Assembly (NCBI RefSeq): GCF_022539505.1
Contig: NC_061510.1
Coordinates: forward strand, 32,823,047-32,887,046
Reading direction: 5' to 3'
Length of the DNA: 64,000 nt
From: Lolium rigidum
Lineage: Eukaryota > Streptophyta > Magnoliopsida > Poales > Poaceae
The notes beneath the pieces are model-generated. The model had not been told where the DNA came from. It did no database searches and saw only the letters and a list, made by a program, of their open reading frames with translations. Within the stretch, counting starts at the first letter, position 1. Every line of letters starts with the position of its first letter. A program made the position numbers and the translations under genes. Shown one piece after another: positions 45,563-57,571 of the stretch.

Positions 45563-48500
45563 GTCAACACCCGGATTTTTAAGTCCGGATGCCTATTATG
45601 CCATACATCGCAATCCCAGGAATATTGTTGTTGCGAGACATAATAGTTGAATATCATAGAGTCATCATTTATTACAACACATAATCGTCTTACAAAGGTA
45701 GATCACATGATCCAATATTACAATAGTAGTTGATCTATCGATCAACGAACATCACAAATAGCGGAAGCGAAGTAGTAGTGGCTATCTAATCCACGGGCCA
45801 ACGCTTGACGTCGGGAGCGGTCCTAGTTATCGTAGACGTCCTGCTGTCCATCTTCCTCGTACTCGCTGTTCACCTTCATAGTCCGGCCATTTGAATAGCC
45901 GGGGACAAAGCCATGAGTACTTTTAAAGTACTCGCAAACTAATACTAGTGTAAGCACTATCAACTATAGTAAGGGGGTGCTAAGCTCTAAGTTTATTTGC
46001 ATAAAGCCAAGTTTATTTCATAAACATTTAGAAAAGACTCTTCATTTGCTAAACTAACTCAAGTGGGAACATTAGTGTCATTCCCACAACTCTGCTGTGA
46101 TTCAATTCAAAATCACCATTCACCTTTCAAATTCAAGTCCCAAGTCATATGTCACATTTTTGAAAATGGTCTGATGACGGAACAGTATGGCCTTTCCAAC
46201 CGTCCATAACCGTGGACGCGGCTATTCGAATAGTTCTACACTCTGCAGAGGTCGTACACTTGTGCCACAATATTTGCAATAATCCGTCGGGGTTAATCGG
46301 CCCTGATTTACCATACTCCGTATGCGGACTACCAACCATAACCTTTCACTTACATACTCTAGTATAGGCACCTCTCCCCATGAGCTTGGCCTCCCGGTGA
46401 AAACCGCAGTCAACCCGGGAACTGCACAGGGCTTGGGCCGGACATTCACCTCATTCCACGTCATATTGCATCGTTTTGTTTGTTGTGGAGGCAGCCCTCG
46501 GCCTAACCCCGATGACGCTTGTTTAGAGGGAACCCATACTAAAGCACATAAATTTCTAGTTAAGCCCTTACCCATATTGGGTATTGTGGGGGTACTTTCA
46601 AATTGAAATGGTATCGCATCCGAACCCAACCATCAGTTTTTGTAAAATTCACCAAGTCATTCACCAGTCATATTCACCTTAAAAATCTTTCAATAGAATG
46701 AATTATCATTCCAAGGTTTTCAAAGTCATTTCATTTCACATGATCCCATCTAGAGTAGTCAATTCTATTTGTTTAGCACTAGCGACTAGTCATGAGGGGT
46801 GCTAACTAGCTTGTCTTGCTCTAGGCTAACTTTGATGCTCTTGTTCTACTCTATATCTAAACCAAGTGAATCATGAATCAAAAAGGTAAACTTTGATAAA
46901 CAAAATTTAGAAAAGCTTGTAAAGTAAAAACTTGGGATAGGAGCATTAAGCATAAAGTAAAAAATGTTGGTGCCTTGCTCTTGTAGAGCTTTGCACAAGG
47001 GAACCTTGCAAGAGTGTTAGCTTGCCTTGATTGGTGTATTGATCAAAGTTTTCTGGCTCTTCCTCCCGGTAGAATACCTCCTCCTCTTGATAGTCTCCGT
47101 ACTAGCGTCTAAAAACGAATACGAGGATACAATCACCAAACAATACTTAAGTACTCTTAATTAGCCTTAATGGCTCACTCAAATGATCTAGCATCACTAC
47201 TTAACATTTATTCACAAATTATGCTAGGGTTTCTTTATTTAATATTAGGAAAATAATTTCCTCTCATTGAAAATGTGGGTTAGGGTTTCTATTTGGTTTG
47301 GGAGAAATAATTTCCTCTCATTGAATTCTTCTTAAGATTTAATCTTCTCAAATAACCAGGGATGATCCCATGTTGACCAAGGTCAACACTTCACACTTAT
47401 TATTTGAGAGAAAGGATTTAGATGAGATTCATCATCTCATGTGATTTAAATAACCATGGCAATATTAAATCCTATATTGATTTAAATTCTACAAGTGAGC
47501 AAGTATGAGCCTAAGCATTTAAAGGTCAACATATTACTTCATATTACTGGTGAGGATGAGTTAAATGAGGTGCTACACCTCATTGATTTAAATTCTAAAA
47601 TTTTGGATATGGTTTAAATGGGCTAGTATTGACTATATAGCCAATATTTTGCTTCTAGCCCATGATCATGTACAGAACATATATCATATTTTTACATAGT
47701 AAATTAGAGTTTGTGAAATGTGAATTATGAGGGGTGGAATCACCTCAAAATTCAAAAGGGTTGATTTTTAATAATTATTCTAAGTCAGAAAAGTCTATGT
47801 CTTGTCATTTTTTCTATTCAAAATTTACACCACATATGAGGTTGAATCCAGTGGGGTTGGTTAGGGAAAAACATAAGCTTTCTGAATATATAAAATTTAC
47901 TAAATTTGGTTCAGTAGATTTTAAACTATTCAAATTTGAATTCAGCATCAGCGGGGAATTTGAATTAACGAAAATTGGTTTTTGAATTATTGGGCTTGGC
48001 GGGAACGCGAAATGGGCTACACAGAAATAACGGACTCGGGCCGGCCCAGCAGTGTGACTCGCACACGCGGGCCGCCCGACGGCGTGGGCTCCACCGGTCG
48101 GGGACCCTTTAAACGCCGAAACGGTACCGGCACGGGCGCCGTTAGATTAGAGTTGAATCGGGCGGTGGAGGTTCGTCGTCCACGTCGGGGGAGGAGGCTT
48201 GCTCGCGCCGGCGAGGTAGGGGGTCGGAGGGCGCGCTAGGTCGCCGGCGGTCGAGGAGAGGGTCGAGGCGTCGTTGGCGAGGGTGAATAGGCGCCCGGTA
48301 CGGTGGCGGAGCTTGGGGCGGCGTGGATCAACGGATTGATCTGCGGTGGGCTTGCGGGTCTCCGGCGAGAAATTGGAGCTCACTGTGGAGTAATCCGTGG
48401 GGAGAAGCGGTGGAGGAGATCGAGGAGAGGGAGTGGAGCAGGAATGGTGTGGGAAAGGAAGGGCGAGGTGGTCTCTATTTATAGGACGGGAGGTGACCGT

Positions 48501-50571
48501 GAGGTGCTGTGGAGGTCGACGGTGGCGCCGGCGATTCAGGACGCGAAGGGGCAAGGCGATGGGGGCGTCGTGTAGGCGTCGGCTAGGGGAAGCTATCGCG
48601 CGTGAAGGGACGGCCAGGGGAGGACAGGGGCGTGCGGTATCATCGCCGTCCTTGCGGTACCGGCGCGGCAGAGGTGCGATCATGGCGACGGCTAGGGCTC
48701 TCCCGCGTGCCAATAGGGTTGTCCAGGAGCTAGCCGGTAGTGTAGGGATGGCGCGTGCAAGAGGGCAAAGCGAGGGGAGGACGAGAGGCTCCGGGCGACG
48801 ACGTGTACCGCGGCGTCCGGAGTGTCGTCGGGGCGTGCTCACCGCGTGCGCCGGCACGGTTCTGGCACGTCCGGGCGCGCGCGTTCGGGACACATGTGTG
48901 TGTTTCTTTGCGTAGGGATGGTACGGGCGTGTTTAGGGGAGTACCTAGAGGCTTGATGACAAGGTGAAAGAGAGAGGGAAGGCCAGAGAGAGGAGTGGCA
49001 TGCATGACCGGCATGGTGCACGGCATTGCCAAAGTTGATCATTTATCTCCTTCACCGATGGTTGCAAAGTCGGGGCTTGATCCGGAGGAGGTACCAGGAC
49101 CACCATGATCACAATTGGAAAGGGGTTGAGGCAAGAGTCCGATGGATATTAGCATGTATGCACAAGGTGAAAAGTGGCCCGCCAAGTGCTCGATGAAATG
49201 GCCGCAAGAACATTTTGTTCAAATTTTGGATTGCTTTTTGGTGGAGCTCAAAGATATAATTAAAGAGAAAGAATGGTGGTGGTGGTGGTGGATTTGGTTA
49301 AGTTTTGTGAGATTTCAAAATTGGTATCATCTTCTCTTTAATTTAAAGTCCTCTCTTGTCAATCTTATTCTCGGTCAACCTGGTCAACATTTGCAGAGAT
49401 GGTCAACATGAAAGTTGTTGACCTTGACTTGGTCTTGGATGACATGGTCATAGTTGACTAAGTTTGGTTGAGGAAGATTCAAATGCGAGGGGGTAAAGTA
49501 GTGAAGATTTTATAAAAGGGGCATATGACCATTATCACATGTGTGTCAAATTTGAAAATTTCCTTGATTTGAATCTGGTTTCTTTTATGCATTTGTGTTT
49601 GTTTTTGTTATATAAGAGTTTTAGAATCCATAGGGCAAGCAATGGTGGCCTCATATGAAGATTTGCAAAATTGCCCTTAGTGTATGTGATTGAAAATTGG
49701 GGAATTTCTCACTATGTGATTTCTCTCCATTTAAATTGAATTTGGTTGACTCTAAGGTGATTCTTATTAGTTTAGAAACATATTCAAACCATTGAAACCA
49801 TTTCAAAAGGTCTTGGTCAAAGATTTGCAAAAATGGCCATAACACATAGGAGGTGATGTGTTAAATTTTTACTAAATTTGTAAATGGGGAATCTTGCTTT
49901 ACTTGGACATGGGTTAGGGTCAATTTAGTGTTATATTAGGTTGAGAGAAGGTTTCACAACATTTAATCAAGGTTTAGAGTCATAGGTCAATATTTAGTGA
50001 ATTGGCTATGTGTCACATAGGCTTCTATGCATATGTTGCATTTTATTTGTAATTTGACTTGGTTTGACCCAATTGGTGTGGTTGAGTGTTGAAATGGTAT
50101 ATAGGAGTGATCCCTCCATTCATAACATGTATTAGGGTCAAGATTCTTAAAATCACAATTTGCTATTTTGCTCTCATATGCCTCTATGGCATTTTTAGTT
50201 CCTTTTTAATTTTCTTGGAAACCACTTGAAATTGGTTTGATGGGTACTAGGTATGGTGTATGAAGGTTTTCCAAATCTCTAAACAAAGTGGAAAGTTCTA
50301 GGGTAAAGTTTTATAATTATAGCCATAGGCACATATGCCTTTTTCTTATTTAACTTCCTTTCATTTTATTTTAACTAGGATGATGAAAAGAGGGGTGGGG
50401 TTTAGGGTTTAAGATTATTTCAAATACTAATAACAAGCAATCATGGCAATAGAACAAGAATTAAGCAAGATCACTATGTATCAAACTTAATTTAATAAAA
50501 GTTTTTGTTGGTTCCAAAATTTGGAACTAGGGAAATTCATTTGTTTCCTTTTGAATTTTTGGGATGTTACA
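45563..50571 (-). repeat. Element E 5' LTR
   Basis: 5,009 bp. TATAAATA lies at plus-strand 48476-48483 on the minus strand, about 2.1 kb into the LTR, followed by a GC-rich leader. The first 1.1 kb on the element strand is identical, as far as I can see, to the 3' LTR. Confidence 0.95.
48476..48483 (-). promoter_or_regulatory. TATA box of element E 5' LTR
   Basis: Minus-strand CCTATAAATAGAGACC. It is in both E LTRs and in weakened form (TGTAAATAGAG) at 150-160 in element A. A TATA box, then a GC-rich leader, then a 2.8-kb AT-rich U5-like part, would make an unusually long R/U5. Confidence 0.65.
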
Positions 50572-50576
50572 GAGGG

Positions 50577-51435
50577 GGATTGGGGGCAGAGGGGGTGGAC
50601 CTACCTGACTACTAGCAGGGGTCGACGGCGGCGGCTAGCGGCAGGTACGGGTCTCCTGCTCCTGCTCCTCCTCTCCGTGGCGGCTGGCGAGCGGCGGATC
50701 CGACGGCGGCGGTGGATCCGACAGCGGCGGCGGCTCCTCCTCGACCTGATCCGACAGCGGCGGCGGCTCCTCCTCGACAGCGGAGGCAGGTGGTGGGGGG
50801 CTGGTGGAGGTGGATGGTGGTGGACAGAGGCTGGTGCAGAACGGCGGGTGGCGGCGCTGGCGGGTGGTCGTCATCGTCGGTACGGGGAAGAATGATGTGA
50901 GGAAGAGAGGAAGAGACATCGCGCGGTTAAGTCCCAGGTATACCCGGAGTAGTATTACTGCCGGCGCACCGGGGCTATTGTTCGCCGGGGACAAGTTTAC
51001 CCCCGGCGAACCATAGCCCTGGTGCGCCGGCAGTAATACTACTCCGGGTATACCTGGGACTTGGCCAAATCATGCAATTCCCACCACTGTCTTTTGTTTT
51101 TCTTTATTTCTTTTCTTTATTTATTTTCTTTATTTCTTTATGTTTCTATTAATTCCTGGCCTTTTCTATTATATTTATATTCTTATCTTTTAAAGATAAT
51201 AATAAAGAAATATGCATGAGTTATGTAAAAACATGAAGATATGAGTTATATATACATACACAAAATATTGACCAACACAATATTAATTATTCATACATAA
51301 AATATTGGCCATGACCATATGAGTAGTTATGAATTACACAAAATATGAGTTATAGATTGCAAATAAAGTTTTACATCATCGATTGAGAAGAGTGTTTCGC
51401 TTTCTTCTTGCTTTTCTTGCTCGTCGTTGAATAAT
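50577..51435. repeat. CACTA interval between the two genes, with a 134-bp foldback
   Basis: 50577-50900 is GC-rich with CTCCTG/GGCGGC simple repeats and no convincing gene. 50929-50990 and 51001-51062 are 62-base inverted arms with two mismatches and a 10-base loop; they contain the subterminal word TGCCGGCGCACC. 51063-51435 is AT-rich and empty. Confidence 0.85.
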
Positions 51436-54400
51436 TTAGCCCCGTGTCGTGACTTCTTCTTTTGAAGGGTCGACTGACCTCGGTAGCGTGGTCCTGCTTC
51501 TTCTTGTGGTGTATGTTGTCTCTTCGTCCTCGGATTCTTCCATCATTGGGTCTCCGACTTGTCCTTCGAAGTCTTCCTCGTTGGCGACTCCATCCATTCC
51601 GACGATGGTCCTCTTGCCTCTCCTCACGATAACACGGCTAGGCCTGGATGGGTCGGTTATGAAGAAGCATTGGTGCACGTGTTACTGCGGTACCCATGGC
51701 TCATTCGCGCGGTGGAGTTCGTGGACTTTGATTTGTTGGCTTCGGGTAGAAACATGGTGGTGAAATACCGGTCTTCTTTTTGACGCTCTTAGCCCATCCG
51801 ATACGGAACATCGGCACTTTCTCCCCGAGCGTAGTTAAGCTCCCAGATTTCCTCGATTCTTCCGTAGTATCTAGTCTTTACGTCACCCGTCCAGGAATCC
51901 ATCGTTACCCCTGAGTTCGGTAAACACTTGTTCTTGTCTTTTTCTTCCGTGTAGAATGTGTACCCGTTGATATCGTACGCTTGGTAAGTCATGATGTTGG
52001 GCGCGGGGCCATGTGACAAGGCCAATACTAGTTTATCCTTGTCGGAATCCATTGGTGGGGGATTAGCATCAATGTGGTCTTTGACCAGCGCGCGAAAGAG
52101 GAGTTGTGCTCTCCGTATATTTACGCTTCCGTCATCATCGGCTTGCCACTTGTTCTCTATCATGGTTTTGTGCTCTTTCAACCAAGGATCGATCAAGTCA
52201 ATGTGTTGTAGCGCTACTAAGTTGGCCCTGTCAAAGTCGGAAGTCCGACCAGACATGTGCACGTGCGGTTACTTCCTTCCATTTTTGTGGCCTACTCCCT
52301 CGAACCTGCGGACGTGCTTGTTTTGAGGCAAACCAACGGGGTCCTCGATGTCTAGATAATTCGTGCGAGAAGAGATGCACTCTTCGGTGAGCCAGCCACT
52401 GGACGATGCTTCCATCCGGATGTGACTGTTACGAACGTATCCTTTAATGACCCCATTCATTCTTTCAAACGGCATCATGTTGTGTAAGAATGCCGGCCCT
52501 AGATCGACGATATCATCCATGATATGGATCAACGGATGGACCATCACGTCAAAGAATGCGGGCGGGAAGTACATCTCCATCTCACATAGGATCACCACGA
52601 TCTCTTCCTGGAGCCTTGCGAGTTTCTTCACGCTTATCGACTTCCGAGTTATGACGTCGAAGAAGTTACAGAGCCCGATCGGCGTTGCACGGACATGGTC
52701 ATCCATTATACCTCGGATTGCAACCGGAAGAATCAGCGTCATCATCACGTGACGGTCATGAGACTTCATGCCGCTGAAGTTTCGTTTCTTGGGGTCCATG
52801 TATGCAGCTATTAGCCCGGAGTAACCGAAGGGCACTCGACTCCTAGAAGGCAATTGAAAAATTGATCGACCTCGGCCGGACTAAAAGTGAAGCGGGGAGG
52901 GGGACGGTAATAGTCCGGCTGCTTAATCCTTTTGCGCTTCGACCGCCGTCCGCCTCCTCCTCCGATTGTCCCTCTTGGGCCGGCGGGATCTGAAGCTCTT
53001 CCACGATGCCCAAAACTTTCAGGTCGTGTCTTGCTTTCGGCCCATCTTTGGTCCGGTCCGGCATGTTGAGAAGAGTGCCAAGCAAGCTCTCGCACACGGT
53101 CTTTGTAATATGCATGACATCAAGGCAGTGAGGTGTATCGAGAGTTTTCCAGTACGGCAAGTCCCAAAACACGGACCTCCTTTTCCATACACCAATGAGC
53201 GGCGTCGTTTCCTTTTTCTTCTTCTTCTCTCCGGGCTTTTGACGAATCTTTCCGGCGCGGGGCACTCCTTCCAACCTTTCGGTAATGTATCGATCTCTTC
53301 GCCGCTCTTCTTACGTGGAGGTCCTCGGGGTTCATTTGTACCATCGAACGGATCTCCACGCTTTCTCCACGGGTCGGTCTTCTGTAGCCACCTTCGATGC
53401 CCCATGTAAGCTGTTTTCAAAGAGCCGGGATCCTTACCAAGCTGCAAAAACATCGTCTCTTCCATGCACCGACACATGCCTTGTGTCCATGGCACACTGG
53501 CACGAAATGTAACCGTATCCGAGGTAGTCACATGCCGTCGTGATCAACGCGGCTCTCAAAGGAAATATTCTTCCGCGACGGCGTCCCATGTATCTACCCC
53601 TTCCTCCACCCACAACGTTTCAAGCTCCTCCTTTAATAGTTCAAGATACATGTTGATATCGTTTCTGGCTGTGTCGGCCCTTGAATTAGCATACTCATCT
53701 GTATGTACTTCCTCTTCATGCACGGCCGGGCGGGAGGTTGTAGATCCATACAAACACGGGCCATGTGCTATGTGTGCTGCTCTGGTTTCCGAACGGATTG
53801 AATCCGTCCGTGCTCGCACCCAACCTGATGTTTACGGGATCTGCCCCAAAACTTCCAAATTCATTGTCTAATGCTTTCCAGCTGGCTTGCATCCAGAAGG
53901 GTGCGTCGGCCTTGGGTGCTCAATCCGCTCTTTATCATTCAGCACTTGCCTCCTTTCTTTCGCGTGCCGGCGCATGAGCTTTGCTTCCTTGCGGTCAGCG
54001 TAGAGCCGTTGAAGCCGGGGGCGAGCGGGAAGTACCACACAACTTTCCGAGGAGCTTTCTTCTTCCCTTTCTTGTACCGTTCAGCTTCACACACGGGACA
54101 TTTGGTCTTGTCCATGTGCTCCTTGCGATACATGATACGGTCGTTGATGCGGGCGTGATACTTTTCGTGGGGTAAGTCGAGAGGGCACGTGATTCTCTTG
54201 GCCTCGGCTAGACTACCGGGACACGTGTTCCCGGCGGGAAGGAGATCTTTCACGTATTCCGAGGATGTCGTCGACGCTTGTGTCCGATCCATCCGTGTTT
54301 CGCCTTCATCTGCGGCACATCGAGAGCTACTCTCAAGCGAGACTCCCCCAACCCGCGACTCGAGTCGTACAACGGAGTATTCGAGTCTATCTCGAGTTGC

Positions 54401-54889
54401 TCAAGCTTTGATTTCCGCTTGGCGCCTTTCGTCTTTTCGAGAAGCAGATCTTGAAGATGAGGGTCCTGCACGGCCGAAGCTAGCGGCACCTCTTCGTTGT
54501 CGTCAAGGTTATTGTCGTCGTCAAGGTTATCAGTCTCTGTGCGACAAGCTCTTCATCGTCATCAATATCATGATGCCCTCCTTCTTGCCGGCCATTATTA
54601 CCACCTGCTGCCGTCGCCCCATTGACCTCCGCGCCATCATCACTCATCCATTGAGTGTGTCCATGCATGAAACCATTAGTGAGCAGGTGCCCACTGCAAT
54701 TTGCACTGAATACGGGTCAAACCATTTCCCTCGTTTGCATCTCCGGCACGGACACAATACCTCCGTGCGGTTATTTTCATACATGTCGATGATCGCGTGT
54801 TTCAGATATCTCATCACGATGCTTTCACTCATCTCGATAACCATTATCGCCTGCATGGTAAGATTACATAATTGATTAGAACCATGCAT
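51436..54889 (-). pseudogene. CACTA transposase, TNPD type (tnp2 family)
   Basis: Minus-strand frames give the domain order of plant CACTA transposases. 54644-54889 is the transposase-associated domain (LCPCRRCKRGKWFDPYS). 54250-54668 is an acidic/basic linker (KTKGAKRKSKLEQLE). 53019-54292 is the tnp2 core (CPVCEAERYKKGKKKAPRK, WYFPL; MGHRRWLQKTDPWRK). 52843-53274 has FWDLPYWKTLDTPHCLDVMHI. 52269-52853 is the DUF4218-type segment (LQEEIVVILCEMEMYFPPAFF, GYVRNSHIRME). 51436-52262 is the DUF4216-type segment (YYGRIEEIWELNYARG, QCFFITDPSRPSRVIV) with an acidic tail. The frame changes at least six times; some may be introns, several look like indels. The enzyme would cut and paste the element at its TIRs in the nucleus. 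The start is uncertain: an AG acceptor just upstream of the first conserved residues hints at an upstream exon. Confidence 0.85.
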
Positions 54890-55443
54890 CCGTCGGTAGT
54901 TTTCACGGAAAATTTCGGCATGACCTTCCTACACGGTAGGACATAGGAGCGCCAGAAATGTGCCGAAACGGAAACTTAAAGAATCAACATTTCGGCGCAA
55001 CGTTGGCAACTCATTTTCAACGCCAACACACACAAGCACAAGCACAAACACAACATATATATATATGCCACACACGAGCTTTGCTTCAAATTAATGTCCA
55101 ATATACGTTGATTTCATTCCTCAATTTGTTCATTAATCACCTATTGGTTTGATATACTCGTCAACAAGATCGAGACGTCGCGCCGCTACCACGGCGTATG
55201 GAAGCCGACTTTCTAGATCTAGATCTAGATTGAGCGGTCAATGCGGGATAGTAGATCTAGATCTACATAGGGGATGTGGGAGATGCATGTAGGAAGGGAA
55301 GATTTGGTAAAAAAATATGATTTTGTTTGGTCACATTGGCTAAATTTGGGATAGAAATGGGCAAAAAATAGGTGGGTTGGGAGAAGGGTCGGGTTGTGTG
55401 GAGGAGTGTGGAGTGGTAGTAGTGGGGGTGGTTGTTGAGCAGA
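54890..55443. other. CACTA transposase upstream/promoter region
   Basis: 54901-55016 is a diverged copy of the block upstream of ORF2 (36178-36282). 55045-55065 is an AT dinucleotide run. 55213-55266 contains two inverted copies of TAGATCTAGATCTA separated by about 24 bases. Otherwise featureless. Confidence 0.7.
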
Positions 55444-55822
55444 AATAACTGCCGGAGTTACTGCTCGGCGCACCGGGGCATGGGTGCGCCGGCGGCACAT
55501 AGCCCTTTCGGCTATATCACCCCGGGCCAGGCCCAAGAATCATTGCCGGCGCACCGGCCCGGGGTGCGCCGGCAATAGCAAATGTTCCACCGGCGCACCA
55601 CCGGGCCGGTGCGCCGGCAATGATTCTTGGGCCTGGCCCGAATCGGCCGGGGCCATGCCAGGAAATAGCGCCGGCGAGCCTGCTCCTCTGGTGCGCCGGT
55701 AGAAGGCCCGCATCCCCGGCGCGGCTGAAAAGAGGTGCGCCGGCAACATTTGTCACCGGCGCACGTCCTTGGTGGTGCGCCGGTACCTACTGCCTCCAAC
55801 TATAGCCTTTTTCCTAGTAGTG
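55444..55822 (-). repeat. CACTA right subterminal repeats, foldback and TIR
   Basis: More than ten CCGGCGCACC/GGTGCGCCGG motifs in both orientations. 55524-55562 and 55601-55639 are perfect 39-base inverted arms. Between them GGTGCGCCGG (55563-55572) and CCGGCGCACC (55590-55599) continue the stem. The TIR ends at 55822. Confidence 0.9.
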
Positions 55823-55825
55823 ACC

Positions 55826-55952
55826 GGCTCAGCAATAGCGCCTCTTTGCAGGAAGAAGGAACGAGAACAACAATAACGGCCGCCTCTACCACATGAATGC
55901 TACTGAAGCTCAGGAAGCACCCCAGACCATGCCAAGTATGTCTTCCTGTTAA
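55826..55952 (+). pseudogene. gag: Element A gag, last part
   Basis: Resumes after the CACTA TSD with an AQQ segment interrupted by a stop (TAG near 55836, where E has CAG), then RLFAGRRNENNNNGRLYHMNA, and ends ...QTMPSMSSC with TAA at 55950-55952, exactly as in E. It confirms that Gag is the only large protein of the internal region. Confidence 0.88.
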
Positions 55953-56029
55953 TCAAAATGCTCAATCTCTATTAGGAACCTAACTTTTCTTAAAATCTCG
56001 GGACGAGATTTGTTTAAGGGGGAAGGGTT

Positions 56030-57571
56030 TGTAACATCCCAAAAATTTCAAAACAAAACAAATGAATTTCCCTTTTTCCAAATTTTGGAACCAACAAAAA
56101 CTTTTATTTAATTTAGTTGGATACATAGTGAGCATGCTTAATTCTTGTGCTATTGCCATGATTCTTGGCTAATTTCTTGAACATGTTACCTTAAACCCTA
56201 AACCTCACTCCTCCTTTCACCATCCAAGTTAAATCAAATAAAAAGAAATTAAATAAGAAAAGGGCCTATGTGCCTATCGCTATTTTGGTAAAACTTTTAC
56301 CTAGGCTTTTCTACCTTGATTAGATGTTTTGAAAACATCAACAAACCCAATCTAGTACTTCCCCAATCAAAACCAAGGTGAAACAAAAACATTTAAAAAT
56401 AAAATCAACATATGCATAGAAGCATATGTGGCACCTAGCCATTTTATCAAATCTTGTCCTATGCACTCCTACCTTGCCCAAATAGTGTGAAACCATCTCT
56501 AAACCTAATCCCACACTAAATGGACCCTAAACCATGCCCAAGTAAAACAAGGGGAACAAAATAGAAGATTAAGAAAAATTGGAATATCACCTCTTATGTG
56601 TTTATGAACATTTTTGCAAATCTTTGAGCTAGACCTTTTGGAATGGTTTCAATGGTTTGGAAATGTTCCTAAACTCATAAGAATCACTTTGGAGTCAAGG
56701 AAAATCAAATCAAAAAGAGAGAGTTAAAATAGTGAGAAAATGTCATTTTTACTCTCATACACTTTTAGTCAAATATGCAAATCTTTAATCAAGGCCACTT
56801 TGGCTTGTGCCATTGTTTGTAAAACACTTATATATCAATTACAAACCCAAATGCATCAAAGAAACCAGAATCAAATCAAATAAAATTGCAAATGCAACTT
56901 ACATATGATAATGGTCATATGGCCACTTTATAAAATCTTCACCACTTTACCCCCCTGGTTTTGACTTTTCTTAAACAACCTTGACCAACTCTTGCCATGT
57001 CATCCAAGACCATGTTAAGTTGAACAACTTTTATGTTGACCACTAGTGCTGAATTTGACCAGGTTGACCAGAATAGAGTTGACAAGATGTGACTTTGAAA
57101 CAAAGTGAAGATGACCACATTTTTGAAACTTTGAAAATCAACTCCAAAATGAATACCACCACCACCATTCTATCACACTAATTATATGTTTGAGACTCAC
57201 CAAAAAGATTTCCAAAATTCCACAAAAGTGTTCATGAGGCCATTTCATCGAGCAGTTGGCAGGCAGCTTCCCAGAATTGAGTTACACTCAATTGCACACT
57301 GGATTCTTGCCTAAACCCTCTTTATCTTGTGATCATGAGGCTCTTCTGCAGCCCCTGCATCAAGCCCAGTACTTGCCTTGGTCGATTAAAGTGTGGAGAG
57401 GGCAGAACTTTGGCATGTCGTGTACCATGCCGGCCTCAAAGCACATGATCTCTCTGGCCTCCCTCTCTCAGTAAAACTTTGTCCAGGAGCATCTACTCAT
57501 CACCAGGAACCTCACCATGCACGGCCCTAGCTCGCCAAGGCACGGCATTGGCCAGGTGACGCGCGCCCAGC
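56030..57571 (+). repeat. Element A 3' LTR (5' part), cut by element F
   Basis: Starts TGTAACATCCC after the PPT TAAGGGGGAAGGG (56015-56027). It is colinear with, but clearly diverged from, the first 1.5 kb of E's LTRs. It is interrupted at 57571, before the GC-rich promoter part; the rest lies beyond element F outside the window. Confidence 0.88.

Larger units (their letters stand above)
38260..50571 (-). mobile_element. Element E: complete copy of the A family (5-kb LTRs, gag only)
   Basis: 12,312 bp with 5-bp TSD GAGGG (38255-38259 and 50572-50576), inserted in the CACTA. LTRs of 5,010 and 5,009 bp take up more than 80 percent of its length. The 2.3-kb internal region has PBS, leader ORF, gag and PPT, and no protease or pol. 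This resembles the published idea of large retrotransposon derivatives (LARDs), except that gag is retained. The LTRs differ at roughly 30 places that I could see, mostly in the GC-rich middle, so insertion is fairly recent. It lies in opposite orientation to A. Confidence 0.95.
30877..55822 (-). mobile_element. CACTA (En/Spm) DNA transposon carrying element E
   Basis: The left end is CACTACAAGGAAAAGGGG; the right end, read inwards, is CACTACTAGGAAAAAGG. The 3-bp TSD is ACC (30874-30876 and 55823-55825). Without element E it is about 12.6 kb. Subterminal regions at both ends are crowded with CCGGCGCAC/GTGCGCCGG repeats, the usual transposase-binding architecture of CACTA elements. Two genes lie on the minus strand: a TNPD-type transposase and a TNPA-like ORF2. 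It was inserted into A's gag after the zinc knuckle. Both genes are frameshifted, so this copy looks inactive, though the ends are intact. Confidence 0.95.
1..57571 (+). mobile_element. Element A: long-LTR, gag-only Ty3/gypsy retrotransposon (backbone of the window)
   Basis: This is the oldest element visible; everything else lies inside it. Its own pieces are 1-4797, 30521-30876 and 55823-57571. They join into one internal region when compared with the intact relative E: leader ORF, gag with one CCHC zinc knuckle, a polypurine tract, and a 3' LTR starting TGTAACATCCC. No protease, RT, RNase H or integrase follows gag, so the element is non-autonomous. The gag style (LDADDWLQTMENNLE-like core) and LTR ends suggest the chromovirus/Tekay side of Ty3/gypsy, but without pol the lineage is inference. 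The 5' end of its 5' LTR and the end of its 3' LTR lie outside the window. Confidence 0.85.

Noticed and set aside
48147..48893. 248-aa minus-strand ORF in E's 5' LTR
   Set aside because: Pro/Arg-rich GC leader sequence. The near-identical 3' LTR breaks it by several indels, with no sign of codon constraint.
50635..50994. 119-aa Pro/Glu-rich ORF as a third CACTA gene
   Set aside because: Made of simple repeats and running into the foldback; no conserved domain, though it could be a first exon of ORF2.
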